Shown here: one piece after another, positions 43,232 to 54,391 of the stretch
Layout: each line of letters starts with the position of its first letter
How positions within the stretch are numbered: position 1 is the first letter of the stretch
Assembly: GCA_964417725.1 (NCBI GenBank)
Contig: CAYQIV010000004.1
Location: 62,001 to 126,000 of the forward strand
Source of the DNA: SHZI01 sp964417725
Lineage (GTDB): Bacteria; Pseudomonadota; Gammaproteobacteria; Steroidobacterales; GCA-2729495
Length of the DNA: 64,000 bases
Reading direction: 5' to 3'
Translations under genes and position numbers: made by a program
Notes under the pieces: generated by a model
What the model was told of the DNA's origin: nothing
Databases searched by the model: none
The model's input: only the letters and a program-made list of their open reading frames with translations

Positions 43232-45736
43232 TCAGCGGCCGCGCGGTTTCGCGCGACGCGTCGCCTCGGCGTTCAGCGGGTCCTCCGGCCAGGGGTGGCG
43301 CGGGTAGCGGCCGCGCATCTCGCGGCGCACGTCCTGATAACTGCCGCGCCAGAAACCGGCCAGGTCGCGCGTCACCTGCAGCGGCCGGCCCGCCGGCGAA
43401 AGCAGCTTGACGAGTACCGTGACGCGCCCGCCGGCAATGCGTGGCGAGTCATCGAGGCCGAACAGCTCCTGAAGCCGCACCGAGAGCGATGGTGCCTCGC
43501 CGTCGAGATAATCGAGTGCGATGCGCGAGCCGCTGGGTACGGTGAAATGGGTGGGTGCCAGTTCATCGAGCCGCTGGCGCTGCGCCCATGACAGCCGCGC
43601 ATGGAGCGCACCGGCGAGGTCGAGGCGTGCCAGGTGGCTGCGCCGGCTGATGCCGTCGAGCCGGTCGCCGAGCCAGTCGTCGAGGTCGGCGAGCAGCGCG
43701 TCGTCGTCGAGGGTCGGCCAGGCCATGCCCGTGTCGTGCCGTGTCGCGAACCGCACCCGGGCCTGCCACTGGCGCAGCGCCGGTGTCCACGGCAGCGCCG
43801 CCACGCCCAGCTGCCGGATGCCGTCGAGCATCGCGTGGCGCATGGCGCCGGCGTCTACGCCGGCCAGTGGTGACTCGTCGAGCAGCAGCGCGCCGAGGCG
43901 CGTCCGGCACATGGCGTTGACCGCCTCCGTGCGCGGGTCCCAGGCCACGTCTGTCACGATGTGGATCGAGGCCGCGCAGGCCGCGTCGATCTCCGTGCGC
44001 GCGATCGGTGCCGCCAGCCGGATGCGCGCCTCGCGCTCGCCGCCATCGAGACGGGCAACCACCAGGTATTCGCGCCGGGCCAGGGCATCGGCCCGGCCGA
44101 ACGCGGCGCCATGGCCGCTGGCCAGCTGGTAGCGGCTGTCGCCCCCGCGGCTGCGGGCGATGCGGTCGGGGTAGGCGAGGGCGAGCAGGGGGCCCGCATC
44201 CCCGCTGCAGATGTCCCGTGCCGACCACGGCGCACCGAGGCGCCGGGCGTGGAGCGCCGCGCTGCGCAGGACGATGGCATCGCGATGCGCTTCGCGCTGC
44301 AGCCTATCCAGGCGTGTGCGGATATCGGCATCGTGATCGTCCATGCCGGGGAGGTCGCGCTCGCTGAGCAGGGCGGCCAGCGCACAGGCGGTGGCGGTGC
44401 GGCCCTGTTCGTGTCCGCGCAGCAGCAGGTGCGCGAGCCGTGGGTGGCTGCCGAGCCGGGCCATCGCCCGGCCTGCGGCGGTGATGTGCCCCTTGGCGTC
44501 GACGGCGCCCAGCGTCGCGAGGAGCGACCGGCCCTGGGCGAGCGCGCCGGCCGGCGGGGCGTCGAGCCAGCGCAGTGCGCCGACATCGGCGACCCCCCAG
44601 CAGGCCAGCTCCAGGGCCAGTGGCGCCAGATCGGCGACGAGGATCTCGGCCGGCGCAAAGGCCGCCAGCGTACGTTCCTCGGCCGCTGTCCACAGGCGGT
44701 GGCAGGTGCCCGGGCCGAGGCGGCCGGCACGGCCCCGGCGCTGGTCGGCCGACGACAGGCTGATGCGCGCGCGTTCGAGGTGGCTCATGCCGCTGGCCGG
44801 GTCGAAGCGTGGGCGGCGCTCCAGGCCGCTGTCGATGACCACGCGCACGCCGTCGATGGTCAGGCTGGTCTCGGCGATGTTGGTGGCCAGCACGACCTTG
44901 CGGATGCCGGGCGGTGCCGGTCGCAGCGCAAGGTCCTGGGTCTCGCGGGGCAGGTCGCCGTGGAGTGGCCGCACGTCGATTCCTCGCGGCAGTCCGGCCT
45001 CGCCGAGTGCCGCGCCGACGCGGCGGATCTCGCCGGCACCGGGCAGGAAAACCAGCACGTCGCCTTCTTCCGTGTCGAGGGCGCGGCGCACGGCCTGGCA
45101 GGCCAGGGCTTCCGGCGGCGGTGCCGGGCCACGTGCCCTGTGCGGGGCGAGGTGGTGGGTGGCGACCGGAAAGGACAGGCCCTCAGCGGTGAGCAACGGT
45201 GCATCGTCGAGCAGTGCGGCGACCCTGGCGCCGTCGAGCGTGGCGGACATGACCAGCACGCGCAGGGCCGGGTTGAGATGGCTGCGGGCGTCGAGGGTCA
45301 GGGCGAGGCCCAGGTCGGCCTGCAGGCTGCGTTCGTGGAATTCGTCGAAGATCACCAGCCCCGTGCCGTCGAGGGCCGGGTCCTGCTGCAGCCAGCGCGT
45401 GAGGATGCCCTCGGTGACGACTTCGATGCGTGTCGCCGCGCCGACCCGGCGTTCAAGCCGCGTGCGGTAGCCGACGGTTTCGCCGACCGCCTCGCCGAGC
45501 ATCTCCGCCATGCGCGTGGCGACGGCACGCGCCGCCAGCCGCCGCGGCTCGAGCATGACGATGCGCGCGGCACCGAGCCACGCCGCATCACGCAGTGCCA
45601 GCGGCACGACCGTGCTCTTGCCGGCACCGGGCGGAGCGACGAGCACTGCGCAACCGGGGTCCGCCAGCGCCGCGTGCAGCGCCGGCAGCACCGTGCGCAC
45701 CGGCAGGCCGGCCCAGTCGTCGTTGGTGATCGCCAT
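43232..45736 (-). CDS. hrpB: ATP-dependent helicase HrpB
   Basis: 834 aa at family length. DExH-box motifs are visible: GAGKST near residue 39 (Walker A), DEFH near residue 128, and SAT near residue 163. HA2-type domains and the HrpB C-terminal region (PRHPWPEDPLNAEATRRAKPR) follow. HrpB proteins are RNA helicases of unclear role. The ATG at 45736 lies close to the divergent lgt gene. Confidence 0.92.
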   Translation of the reverse strand: MAITNDDWAGLPVRTVLPALHAALADPGCAVLVAPPGAGKSTVVPLALRDAAWLGAARIVMLEPRRLAARAVATRMAEMLGEAVGETVGYRTRLERRVGAATRIEVVTEGILTRWLQQDPALDGTGLVIFDEFHERSLQADLGLALTLDARSHLNPALRVLVMSATLDGARVAALLDDAPLLTAEGLSFPVATHHLAPHRARGPAPPPEALACQAVRRALDTEEGDVLVFLPGAGEIRRVGAALGEAGLPRGIDVRPLHGDLPRETQDLALRPAPPGIRKVVLATNIAETSLTIDGVRVVIDSGLERRPRFDPASGMSHLERARISLSSADQRRGRAGRLGPGTCHRLWTAAEERTLAAFAPAEILVADLAPLALELACWGVADVGALRWLDAPPAGALAQGRSLLATLGAVDAKGHITAAGRAMARLGSHPRLAHLLLRGHEQGRTATACALAALLSERDLPGMDDHDADIRTRLDRLQREAHRDAIVLRSAALHARRLGAPWSARDICSGDAGPLLALAYPDRIARSRGGDSRYQLASGHGAAFGRADALARREYLVVARLDGGEREARIRLAAPIARTEIDAACAASIHIVTDVAWDPRTEAVNAMCRTRLGALLLDESPLAGVDAGAMRHAMLDGIRQLGVAALPWTPALRQWQARVRFATRHDTGMAWPTLDDDALLADLDDWLGDRLDGISRRSHLARLDLAGALHARLSWAQRQRLDELAPTHFTVPSGSRIALDYLDGEAPSLSVRLQELFGLDDSPRIAGGRVTVLVKLLSPAGRPLQVTRDLAGFWRGSYQDVRREMRGRYPRHPWPEDPLNAEATRRAKPRGR

Positions 45737-45799
45737 GCACGCAATGTAGCACCGCGACACCCGCCCACTGCGGCGGCCGCGCTCCGGTAAACTGCCGTC

Positions 45800-46579
45800 A
45801 TGTTCGAGTACAGTGCCTTCGATCCCGTCGCCCTGCAGATCGGCCCGCTGGCCATCCGCTGGTACGGCCTGATGTACCTGGTCGGCTTCGCTGGCGGCTG
45901 GTGGCTGGCCCGTCGCCGGGCCACACAACCGCAGTCGCCGCTGACGCCGCTGCAGGTCGATGACCTGGTGTTCTACGTCGCACTCGGCGTGATCCTCGGC
46001 GGGCGGATCGGCTACATGCTTTTCTACGGTTTCGGCCAGCTGCGCAGCGACCCGCTGAGCCTGATCCGCATCTGGGAAGGCGGCATGTCCTTCCACGGTG
46101 GTTTTCTCGGCGTGCTGGTCGCCATGGCGCTGTTCGCGCGCCGCAGCGCAACCCACGTTCTCGACCTCACCGATTTCATCGCGCCGGTGGTGCCGATCGG
46201 CCTCGGCGCCGGGCGCATCGGCAATTTCATCAATGGGGAGCTGTGGGGCCGGGTCACCGACGTGCCGTGGGCCTTTGTCGTCGACGGCGAGGCGCGGCAT
46301 CCCTCGCAGCTCTACGAGGCCTGTCTCGAGGGTGCGGTGCTGTTCGCGATCCTGTGGACCTACAGCGCCCGGCCGCGACCGCGCCACGCGGTGTCGGCAT
46401 TGTTCCTGCTCGGCTACGGCGTGTTTCGCGCCGCGGTCGAGTTCGTGCGCACGCCCGATGCGCACCTCGGCTACCTGGCTTTCGGCTGGCTGACGATGGG
46501 GCATGTGCTGACGCTGCCGATGATCATCGCCGGCATCGGCCTGTGGTGGCTGGCGCAGCGCCGGGCGGTGGAGCGCTGA
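45800..46579 (+). CDS. lgt: Prolipoprotein diacylglyceryl transferase
   Basis: 259 aa, seven membrane helices. The Lgt signature GRIGNFINGELWGR is near residue 136, and HGGFLG near residue 97 contains the catalytic His. It transfers diacylglycerol from phosphatidylglycerol to the lipobox cysteine of prolipoproteins. It is followed by thyA, a common order in proteobacteria. Confidence 0.96.
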   Translation: MFEYSAFDPVALQIGPLAIRWYGLMYLVGFAGGWWLARRRATQPQSPLTPLQVDDLVFYVALGVILGGRIGYMLFYGFGQLRSDPLSLIRIWEGGMSFHGGFLGVLVAMALFARRSATHVLDLTDFIAPVVPIGLGAGRIGNFINGELWGRVTDVPWAFVVDGEARHPSQLYEACLEGAVLFAILWTYSARPRPRHAVSALFLLGYGVFRAAVEFVRTPDAHLGYLAFGWLTMGHVLTLPMIIAGIGLWWLAQRRAVER

Positions 46580-46605
46580 TACGCCGACGGCAGCGGAAAG
46601 AGATC

Positions 46606-47400
46606 ATGCAGCAGTACCTCGACCTCATGCGCCACGTGCGCCACCACGGCCTCCGCAAGGCGGACCGCACCGGCACGGGCACGCTGTCGCTCTTCGGCCA
46701 CCAGATGCGCTTCGACCTTGCCGAGGGGTTTCCCCTGGTGACGACCAAGAAGCTGCACACGCGCTCGATCATCCACGAGCTGCTGTGGTTTCTGCGCGGC
46801 GAGACCAACGTGGCATCACTGCGTGCCGAGAAGGTCACGATCTGGGACGAGTGGGCGGATGCGCGCGGTGATCTCGGGCCGGTCTATGGCGCGCAGTGGC
46901 GCTCGTGGCCGGATGCCGATGGCGCGGCCATCGACCAGATCAGCCAGGCGGTCGAACTCATCCGCCGTGACCCGGATTCGCGGCGCATCATCGTCAGCGC
47001 CTGGAACGTGGCGGCGATCCCGCGCATGGCGCTGGCGCCATGCCACGCGCTGTTCCAGTTCTGGGTCGGCGATGGCCGGTTGTCATGCCAGCTTTACCAG
47101 CGCAGCGCCGACGTCTTCCTCGGCGTGCCCTTCAACATCGCCTCATACGCCCTGCTGACCTGCATGATGGCGCAGCAGACCGACCTCCTGCCCGGCGAGT
47201 TCATCTGGACGGGTGGCGACTGCCACCTGTACCTCAATCACCTGGCACAGGCCGACATCCAGCTCGCGCGCGCGCCGCTGCCGCTGCCGACCCTCGACAT
47301 CGCCCGCCGGCCGGCCTCGATCTTCGACTACCGTTTCGACGACTTCCGCTTCGACGGTTACCAGTGTCACCCGCACATCGCCGCACCCGTCGCGGTATGA
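46606..47400 (+). CDS. thyA: Thymidylate synthase
   Basis: 264 aa, the standard size. The catalytic Cys is in PCHALFQF near residue 146, and the dUMP-binding segment QRSADVFLGVPFNI follows. It makes dTMP from dUMP using methylene-tetrahydrofolate. ATG 46606 follows lgt by 26 bases, so the two are probably co-transcribed. Confidence 0.97.
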   Translation: MQQYLDLMRHVRHHGLRKADRTGTGTLSLFGHQMRFDLAEGFPLVTTKKLHTRSIIHELLWFLRGETNVASLRAEKVTIWDEWADARGDLGPVYGAQWRSWPDADGAAIDQISQAVELIRRDPDSRRIIVSAWNVAAIPRMALAPCHALFQFWVGDGRLSCQLYQRSADVFLGVPFNIASYALLTCMMAQQTDLLPGEFIWTGGDCHLYLNHLAQADIQLARAPLPLPTLDIARRPASIFDYRFDDFRFDGYQCHPHIAAPVAV

Positions 47401-47436
47401 GCGCGGCGTCCGCGGCGGGGCCGGGGGTTGAGGGGT

Positions 47437-47637
47437 TTACTCGGGCACCGGCGGCGCCATCATCATCCACAGCACGACGTAGATGAGGATGCCGGGTACG
47501 AACACGCAGGCAGCCGACGTCAGGACATAGAACAACCGGACGAAGTTGGCGTCGAGGCCGTACCATTCGGCGATGCCGGCGCAGACGCCCTTGACCATCC
47601 GGTTGCGCGACAGGCGCAGTGTCTTCTTCGTTTCCAT
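47437..47637 (-). CDS. PspC-domain protein
   Basis: 66 aa. Basic N-terminus, then the PspC core (GVCAGIAEWYGLDANFVRLFYVLT) and one or two hydrophobic segments. PspC proteins sense or modulate envelope stress. It runs convergent to thyA. Confidence 0.9.
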   Translation of the reverse strand: METKKTLRLSRNRMVKGVCAGIAEWYGLDANFVRLFYVLTSAACVFVPGILIYVVLWMMMAPPVPE

Positions 47638-47749
47638 GGGGGCAGTCTATCCGAGGCTGCCGGTGCGCCGAAGTACGGATATTTACAACCCCCGTTGATC
47701 GGCCTGCCGGCGTGGTCTACCGTGCCGCCATGCAGCCGGAAGCCGTCCC

Positions 47750-48943
47750 ATGACCCCCGATGTGCCCGCCTTGCAACATGACGTGTCGCTCGATGCGCTC
47801 GACGCCCTGGGCCTGACAGCGGGCCTCGACGGCGAGGCGTCGATGGTTCAGGCCAGTGTGGCGCGTTTCGTCGACGCCGAGGTGCTGCCGGTGATCGGCG
47901 AGTGCTTCGAGGCGCAGCGCTTTCCTCGCGAACTGGTCCCCGGCCTCGCGGCGCTCGGCCTGCTCGGCTGTGCCCTCGAGGGCCACGGTTGTGCCGGTCT
48001 CGGCCCCGTCGCCCACGGCCTGGTCTGCCAGGAACTGGAGCGCGGCGACAGTGCCCTGCGCAGCTTCGTCTCGGTGCAGGGCAGCCTGGTCATGCATCCC
48101 ATCCATGCCTGGGGCGCGGCGGAACAGCAGGCACGCTGGCTGCCGGTGCTGGCGCGGGGCGAGGCCATCGGCTGTTTCGCGCTGACCGAGCCGGATGCCG
48201 GCTCCGACCCGGCGCGCATGCGCACACGGGCGCGCCGTGCCGGCGGCGACTGGCTGATCGACGGCGCCAAGATGTGGATCAGCAACGGCACGCTGGCCGA
48301 CGTCACGCTGCTCTGGGCGCAGACCAGTGACGGCATCCGCGGTTTCCTCGTCGAGCGCGGCACGCCCGGTTTCACCGCCGTGCCCGTGCGCGGCAAGATG
48401 TCATTGCGGGCCTCCGACACCGCGGCGTTGCACCTCGACGGTGTGCGCGTGCCGGATGCGGCGCGGTTACCCGGCATCACCGGGTTGCGCGAGGCCCTGC
48501 AAACCCTCAACGAGGCGCGCTACGGGATCAGCTGGGGGGCGATCGGCAGCGCCATGGCGTGCCTGCGCGAGGCGCTCGACCACGCCCGGGGGCGGATGCT
48601 CTTCGGCCGGCCGCTCGCCGCCACCCAGCTGGCCCAGGCGCGCCTCGCCGAAATGACGCGGCGCCTCGCCACCGCTCAGCTCCTCGCCATGCATCTTGCC
48701 ACGCTGAAACGCGACGGCCGGTTGCAACCGGCCCAGGTGTCGCTGGCCAAGTGGAACAACGTGCGCATGGCGCTCGACATCGCCCGCGATTGCCGCGAAC
48801 TGCTCGGTGCCGCGGGCATCACCACCGCGCACGTCGCCATCCGCCACCTTCTCAACCTCGAGAGCGTCGTCACCTACGAGGGCACCGAAGCCGTGCACCA
48901 GTTGGTGATCGGCCGGGCGCTGACCGGCCACAGCGCGTTCTAG
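47750..48943 (+). CDS. Acyl-CoA dehydrogenase, glutaryl-CoA dehydrogenase-like
   Basis: 397 aa. FAD- and substrate-binding motifs GCFALTEPDAGSDP near residue 140 and KMWISNG near residue 180 are present, with the catalytic Glu in TYEGTE near residue 378. SVQGSLVMHPI near residue 106 resembles GcdH. It may decarboxylate glutaryl-CoA in lysine or aromatic breakdown. No electron transfer flavoprotein genes are nearby. Confidence 0.85.
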   Translation: MTPDVPALQHDVSLDALDALGLTAGLDGEASMVQASVARFVDAEVLPVIGECFEAQRFPRELVPGLAALGLLGCALEGHGCAGLGPVAHGLVCQELERGDSALRSFVSVQGSLVMHPIHAWGAAEQQARWLPVLARGEAIGCFALTEPDAGSDPARMRTRARRAGGDWLIDGAKMWISNGTLADVTLLWAQTSDGIRGFLVERGTPGFTAVPVRGKMSLRASDTAALHLDGVRVPDAARLPGITGLREALQTLNEARYGISWGAIGSAMACLREALDHARGRMLFGRPLAATQLAQARLAEMTRRLATAQLLAMHLATLKRDGRLQPAQVSLAKWNNVRMALDIARDCRELLGAAGITTAHVAIRHLLNLESVVTYEGTEAVHQLVIGRALTGHSAF

Positions 48944-48968
48944 CCGGCGTCCGGTTCCACCGCCGGAC

Positions 48969-49307
48969 TCACACCAGCCGCAATGAAAAGGGCGTGCGGA
49001 AGGGCCGGCCGCTGTTGGCCGATACGGCACCCATCAGGCAGAAGGCAAAATGGATGACGCCGACGCCGCCGGTGATCAGCACGCCGATGACGACGAAGGT
49101 GAGGATCGCGCCGATGGCGTAGATGAGCAGTGCCGTGATGCCCCAGTTGAGTGCCTCGCGGGCATGGGCGTGGATGAACGGGTCATCCTTGCGCAGCAGG
49201 TAGAGCAGCAGTCCGGGCAGGAAAGCCAGCAGCAGGGTGCCGAGCCAGCACAGCATCGCGATGCCACGCGCGCCCTGCGTCGGGGGAGTGGCGGGCGGGT
49301 TTTCCAT
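48969..49307 (-). CDS. DUF4870 membrane protein
   Basis: 112 aa with three hydrophobic segments. The family pattern IHAHAREALNWGITALL near residue 45 is visible. Tic20-like small membrane protein of unknown role. The ATG at 49307 is chosen over a longer polar start. Confidence 0.85.
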   Translation of the reverse strand: MENPPATPPTQGARGIAMLCWLGTLLLAFLPGLLLYLLRKDDPFIHAHAREALNWGITALLIYAIGAILTFVVIGVLITGGVGVIHFAFCLMGAVSANSGRPFRTPFSLRLV

Positions 49308-49441
49308 GACGTGTCCCAGTCGGAAAGGTGGCGCGAAGCGTATAGCCGATGCGCGCGCCATTCAATTCGGCGTGTTCGGTGGCGGGGGGTGTCGCACGGC
49401 GGTGTATCCTGCCCCCGCCCGCACACCCGGAGGATGTCCGC

Positions 49442-49651
49442 ATGGATGAGTCGCAGCGCCTCGAGGCCCTGGAAGTGAAGTGTGCCTGGCTCGAGGACGC
49501 CCTGCAGACACTGTCGACCGCGCTCTATCGTCACGACAGGGAGATGGCCGTGCTGCGCGGGCAGGTCGAGGTGCTGCGCCAGCGTCAGGACGCTGCCGGC
49601 GAGACCCCTGCTGCGGGCAGCACCCCCGCCGAGATCCCGCCCCACTACTGA
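49442..49651 (+). CDS. slyX: SlyX family protein
   Basis: 69 aa, with a coiled-coil heptad pattern (RLEALEVKCAWLEDALQTLSTAL) and the family-typical C-terminus ending PPHY. SlyX proteins are small cytoplasmic proteins of unknown function. Confidence 0.9.
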   Translation: MDESQRLEALEVKCAWLEDALQTLSTALYRHDREMAVLRGQVEVLRQRQDAAGETPAAGSTPAEIPPHY

Positions 49652-49733
49652 GGAAACCCGCCTGGCCGGTTTTTTCCCGCGGCACGGGGCGGGCCGCCGC
49701 AATCGGCGCGCGCCGCGCATTGACTCCGCCGGA

Positions 49734-49788
49734 GAACCGCAACCCATGCGGTTCGGCCTCGCCTGTCCTCGGGCCACTCGGGGCGAGG
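49734..49788. repeat. Two adjacent inverted repeats between slyX and scfR-like gene
   Basis: GAACCGCA/TGCGGTTC (49734-49754, loop ACCCA) is directly followed by CCTCGCC/GGCGAGG (49757-49788, 18-base loop). They lie in the convergent gap. No T tract follows, so a factor-independent terminator is only possible. Confidence 0.5.
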
Positions 49789-49812
49789 GCTCCAGGCCCC
49801 CGCGCGCGTCGC

Positions 49813-51375
49813 TCAATCGTCGGCCGCAGCGCGGATCTGCGCCGTCATCTCCTCGATGCCGGCGAGGCGGCCCGGCTTGCGGGGCGTCTGGCGCCGTGCG
49901 CTGCGCGGGCAGGCGCTGCTGCGCGGGCAGATGATGCTCGCCGGCGACTGCAGCGCCTCGCCGACCCAGGCGATGTTGAGCACGCGGCCGACGGCTTCGA
50001 TGGCCCGTGCCGCCGCCGCCGGTGCTGCCGCCTGGCCGCCGCGCCGGCGTGTGGCGGCGACGATCGACTCGATGACCGCCGGTGCGTCGGTGCCCTGCGA
50101 GGCCAGCGCCGGAGCGAGGTCGATGCCCACCGAGACGACGTGCGGGTTGCCGGCCATGTCGTGCGTGCGCAGCGAGTGGCAGCAATAGAGGAAGTGGCGG
50201 TCACCGTCGACCAGCACCGAAAGCTGTGAAGCCGGCTGCGTGCCGCGCGTCTCGCGCAGCAGGCGGAACACCGCCCAGTGCGGACAGGGGTCCGAGACCA
50301 TCGCCATGTTGCCCCACGGCAGCGGGATGCCGTTGCCGCGGTAAACGGCGCGCAGGTAGCCCGGCGGGTAAGCATCGAAAAAATGCCAGTGGCGATAGGG
50401 CGAGACTGCCGTCATGCGCCGCATGACCACCGAAGGCGTCAGGCCAAGGCGCGTGCCGGCCTCGATGCGGTGGTTCTCGCGCACCAGGAAACGCCTGAAC
50501 GGCGTCTTCGGGCAGAGCAGGGCGCCGGCAAAGAAGCTGCATTCGAAATCGCGCCAGGCATTGAGTACGTCGAGCGTGTTCATCCCGCCCGAGCCGGCCG
50601 CCTGCCCATCGGGGCTGCCGCCCATCTCGCCGCCGGTGGCATGCGCCGACTTGAGGCCGTCGCCGCCGTGGAGCAGCTTGTGGCCGAGGTGCGTGGCGAG
50701 GTCGAAGCGCAGCCGTGCCGGATCGCGTTCGAGATCGCGGTTGAGCCATACCGTCGAAGGTGGATGGTAGAAGGAGCGCAGCGCGCTGCGTACTTCGCGT
50801 TCGTTGTCGCGCACCAGTGCCGGCTTGCGTTCGAACCAGCGGATTTCCAGCCGGTGGCGCCGGCACAGCGCCAGCAGGTCGTCGACCGACAGCGGGAAAC
50901 GCCGCCCGCCAGCCTCCTCGGCCGAGCGTTCGATGTCCGGGAAGTCGTTCTGGGCCTTCTCCTGGCAGGCGCGGATCAGCAAGTGGGCGAACTGGCGTCC
51001 GGTGGTGCCGGTCTGGGCGAGCAGTTCGGGGATCACCGCTTCGAGCAGCTCGCGGGAAAAAAGGAAGCCGGGCTCGAGCGGCACGCGGGTGGCTCCGCCG
51101 GGGCGGGTCGCTGCCGGCGTGACCTCGATGTCGGGGTTCTCGTCGAGAAACCAGCGGGCGTCCTTCTGGAAGACCTCGGCGAGCAGCTCGAGGACGCCGG
51201 CCGAAGGGATGCGCCGGCCGGTCTCGATCATGCTCAGGTACGACACCGACGGCGCCTGCTGTGCATCGATCTGGATGCAGCGTGCCGACACCTCCTGGAG
51301 CGTCAGCCCGTTGCGTTTGCGCAGGTTGCGGAACTTGGCGCCGAGGAAATGGCTTTTGCGCAGCAGGCCTGTCAC
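49813..51375 (-). CDS. ScfR/RamB-like XRE-family transcription regulator
   Basis: 520 aa. An N-terminal helix-turn-helix of the XRE type (residues 12-70) is followed by a peptidase_M78-like region with a degenerate HExxH (THLGHKLLH near residue 229), and a DUF2083 domain (WHFFDAYPPGYLRAVYRG near residue 335). A small Cys pair (ICPRSSACP) is near the end. Relatives control glyoxylate and short-chain acyl metabolism in response to acyl-CoA. It is divergent from aceB, with a repeat operator between them, so it likely controls itself and aceBAK. Confidence 0.86.
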   Translation of the reverse strand: MTGLLRKSHFLGAKFRNLRKRNGLTLQEVSARCIQIDAQQAPSVSYLSMIETGRRIPSAGVLELLAEVFQKDARWFLDENPDIEVTPAATRPGGATRVPLEPGFLFSRELLEAVIPELLAQTGTTGRQFAHLLIRACQEKAQNDFPDIERSAEEAGGRRFPLSVDDLLALCRRHRLEIRWFERKPALVRDNEREVRSALRSFYHPPSTVWLNRDLERDPARLRFDLATHLGHKLLHGGDGLKSAHATGGEMGGSPDGQAAGSGGMNTLDVLNAWRDFECSFFAGALLCPKTPFRRFLVRENHRIEAGTRLGLTPSVVMRRMTAVSPYRHWHFFDAYPPGYLRAVYRGNGIPLPWGNMAMVSDPCPHWAVFRLLRETRGTQPASQLSVLVDGDRHFLYCCHSLRTHDMAGNPHVVSVGIDLAPALASQGTDAPAVIESIVAATRRRGGQAAAPAAAARAIEAVGRVLNIAWVGEALQSPASIICPRSSACPRSARRQTPRKPGRLAGIEEMTAQIRAAADD

Positions 51376-51385
51376 TGGCTACCCC

Positions 51386-51424
51386 TGTGAAATTAACAAT
51401 GTGAAATTTCCAATGTGAAATTTC
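51386..51424. promoter_or_regulatory. Probable regulator operator: three repeats at 14-base spacing
   Basis: Three copies begin at 51386, 51400 and 51414: TGTGAAATTAA, TGTGAAATTTC, TGTGAAATTTC. The last two contain the palindrome GAAATTTC and the first matches in the left half only. They lie in the short divergent promoter region between the regulator and aceB, within 40 bases of both starts. Best read as the binding site of the divergently encoded regulator. Confidence 0.75.
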
Positions 51425-51451
51425 GCTTCGTATCCATCGTAGGCTCTGCCC

Positions 51452-53056
<1,605 letters not shown>

Positions 53057-53095
53057 CCGGCAAGCCCGCCAACCGACCGCAGATGGAGCCAGATC

Positions 53096-54391
53096 ATGAT
53101 CAAGCCCGATGACCCGGTGACCCGCATCGAACGCGAATGGGCAGAGAGCCCGCGCTGGCGCGGCATCGTGCGCCCCTACACGGCGGCCGACGTCGGGCGC
53201 CTGCGCGGCTCAGTGTCCATCGAATACAGCCTCGCACGCCAGGGTGCGGAGAAATTCTGGCGCCTGCTGCAGACCCAGGAGGTCGTCGCCGGCCTCGGTG
53301 CACTGAGCGGCAACCAGGCCATCCAGGAGGTTCAGGCCGGCCTCAAGGCCATCTACTGCTCCGGCTGGCAGGTGGCAGGCGACGGCAACAGTGCCGGTGA
53401 GATGTATCCCGACCAGAGCCTCTACCCGGTCGACTCGGTGCCGAAGATGGTCGAGCGCATCAACAACGCGCTGCTGCGCACCGACCAGATCCACCACATG
53501 GCCGGCGATGATTCGGTCGACTGGATGGCGCCGGTGATCGCCGATGCCGAGGCCGGTTTCGGCGGCAACCTCAATGCCTTCGAACTGACCAAGGCGCTGA
53601 TCCGTGCCGGCGCCGCCGCCGTGCACTTCGAGGACCAGCTGTCCTCGGCCAAGAAGTGCGGCCACCTCGGCGGCAAGGTGCTGGTGCCGACGCAGGAAGC
53701 GATCAACAAGCTCGTCGCGGCACGTCTTGCCGCCGATGTCATGGGCGTGCCGACGGTGATCATTGCGCGTACCGATGCCGATGCCGCCAACCTGCTGCAG
53801 GCCGACCATGACCCGCGCGATGCCGCCTTCCTCACCGGGCGGCGCACCGACGACGGTTTTCACGAGGTGCGTGCCGGCCTCGACCAGGCCATCGCCCGCG
53901 CCCTCGCCTATGCGCCCTACGCCGACCTGCTGTGGTGCGAGACCTCGAAGCCCGACCTCGCCCAGGCCGAGCGCTTCGCGCGGGCCGTCCATGCGCAGTA
54001 TCCGGGCAAGCTGCTGGCCTACAACTGCTCACCGTCCTTCAACTGGCGCGCGCACCTGTCCGGGGACGCACTGCGCGGCTTCCGCGAGCAGCTGGCCGCA
54101 CTCGGCTACCGCTTCCAGTTCATCACCCTGGCGGGCTGGCATGCGCTGAATCTGGCGATGTTCGAGCTGGCGCACGCCTACCGGGAAGAAGGCATGCACG
54201 CCTACGCCGAACTGCAGGCGCGCGAATTCGCCCGCGAGGCGCAGGGGTTCCGCGCCGTGCGCCACCAGGCCTTCGTCGGTACCGGTTACTTCGATGCCGT
54301 ACAGACGGTGATCAGTGGCGGGGCGACCTCGACCACGGCCATGGCCGGCAGCACGGAAGCGGCGCAGTTCCATGGCGCAGCCGGTCACTGA
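53096..54391 (+). CDS. aceA: Isocitrate lyase
   Basis: 431 aa. The active-site KKCGH motif is near residue 183, with family segments SGWQV near residue 88 and TDADAANL near residue 226. It splits isocitrate into glyoxylate and succinate. It begins 39 bases after aceB and its end overlaps the aceK start. Confidence 0.97.
   Translation: MIKPDDPVTRIEREWAESPRWRGIVRPYTAADVGRLRGSVSIEYSLARQGAEKFWRLLQTQEVVAGLGALSGNQAIQEVQAGLKAIYCSGWQVAGDGNSAGEMYPDQSLYPVDSVPKMVERINNALLRTDQIHHMAGDDSVDWMAPVIADAEAGFGGNLNAFELTKALIRAGAAAVHFEDQLSSAKKCGHLGGKVLVPTQEAINKLVAARLAADVMGVPTVIIARTDADAANLLQADHDPRDAAFLTGRRTDDGFHEVRAGLDQAIARALAYAPYADLLWCETSKPDLAQAERFARAVHAQYPGKLLAYNCSPSFNWRAHLSGDALRGFREQLAALGYRFQFITLAGWHALNLAMFELAHAYREEGMHAYAELQAREFAREAQGFRAVRHQAFVGTGYFDAVQTVISGGATSTTAMAGSTEAAQFHGAAGH

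Noticed and set aside
43961..45790. A 609-codon open frame on the plus strand
   Set aside because: It is opposite hrpB, whose helicase motifs are intact.
51386..51424. CRP-type site from the TGTGA elements
   Set aside because: There is no TCACA half-site at the right distance; the repeats are direct copies spaced 14 bases.
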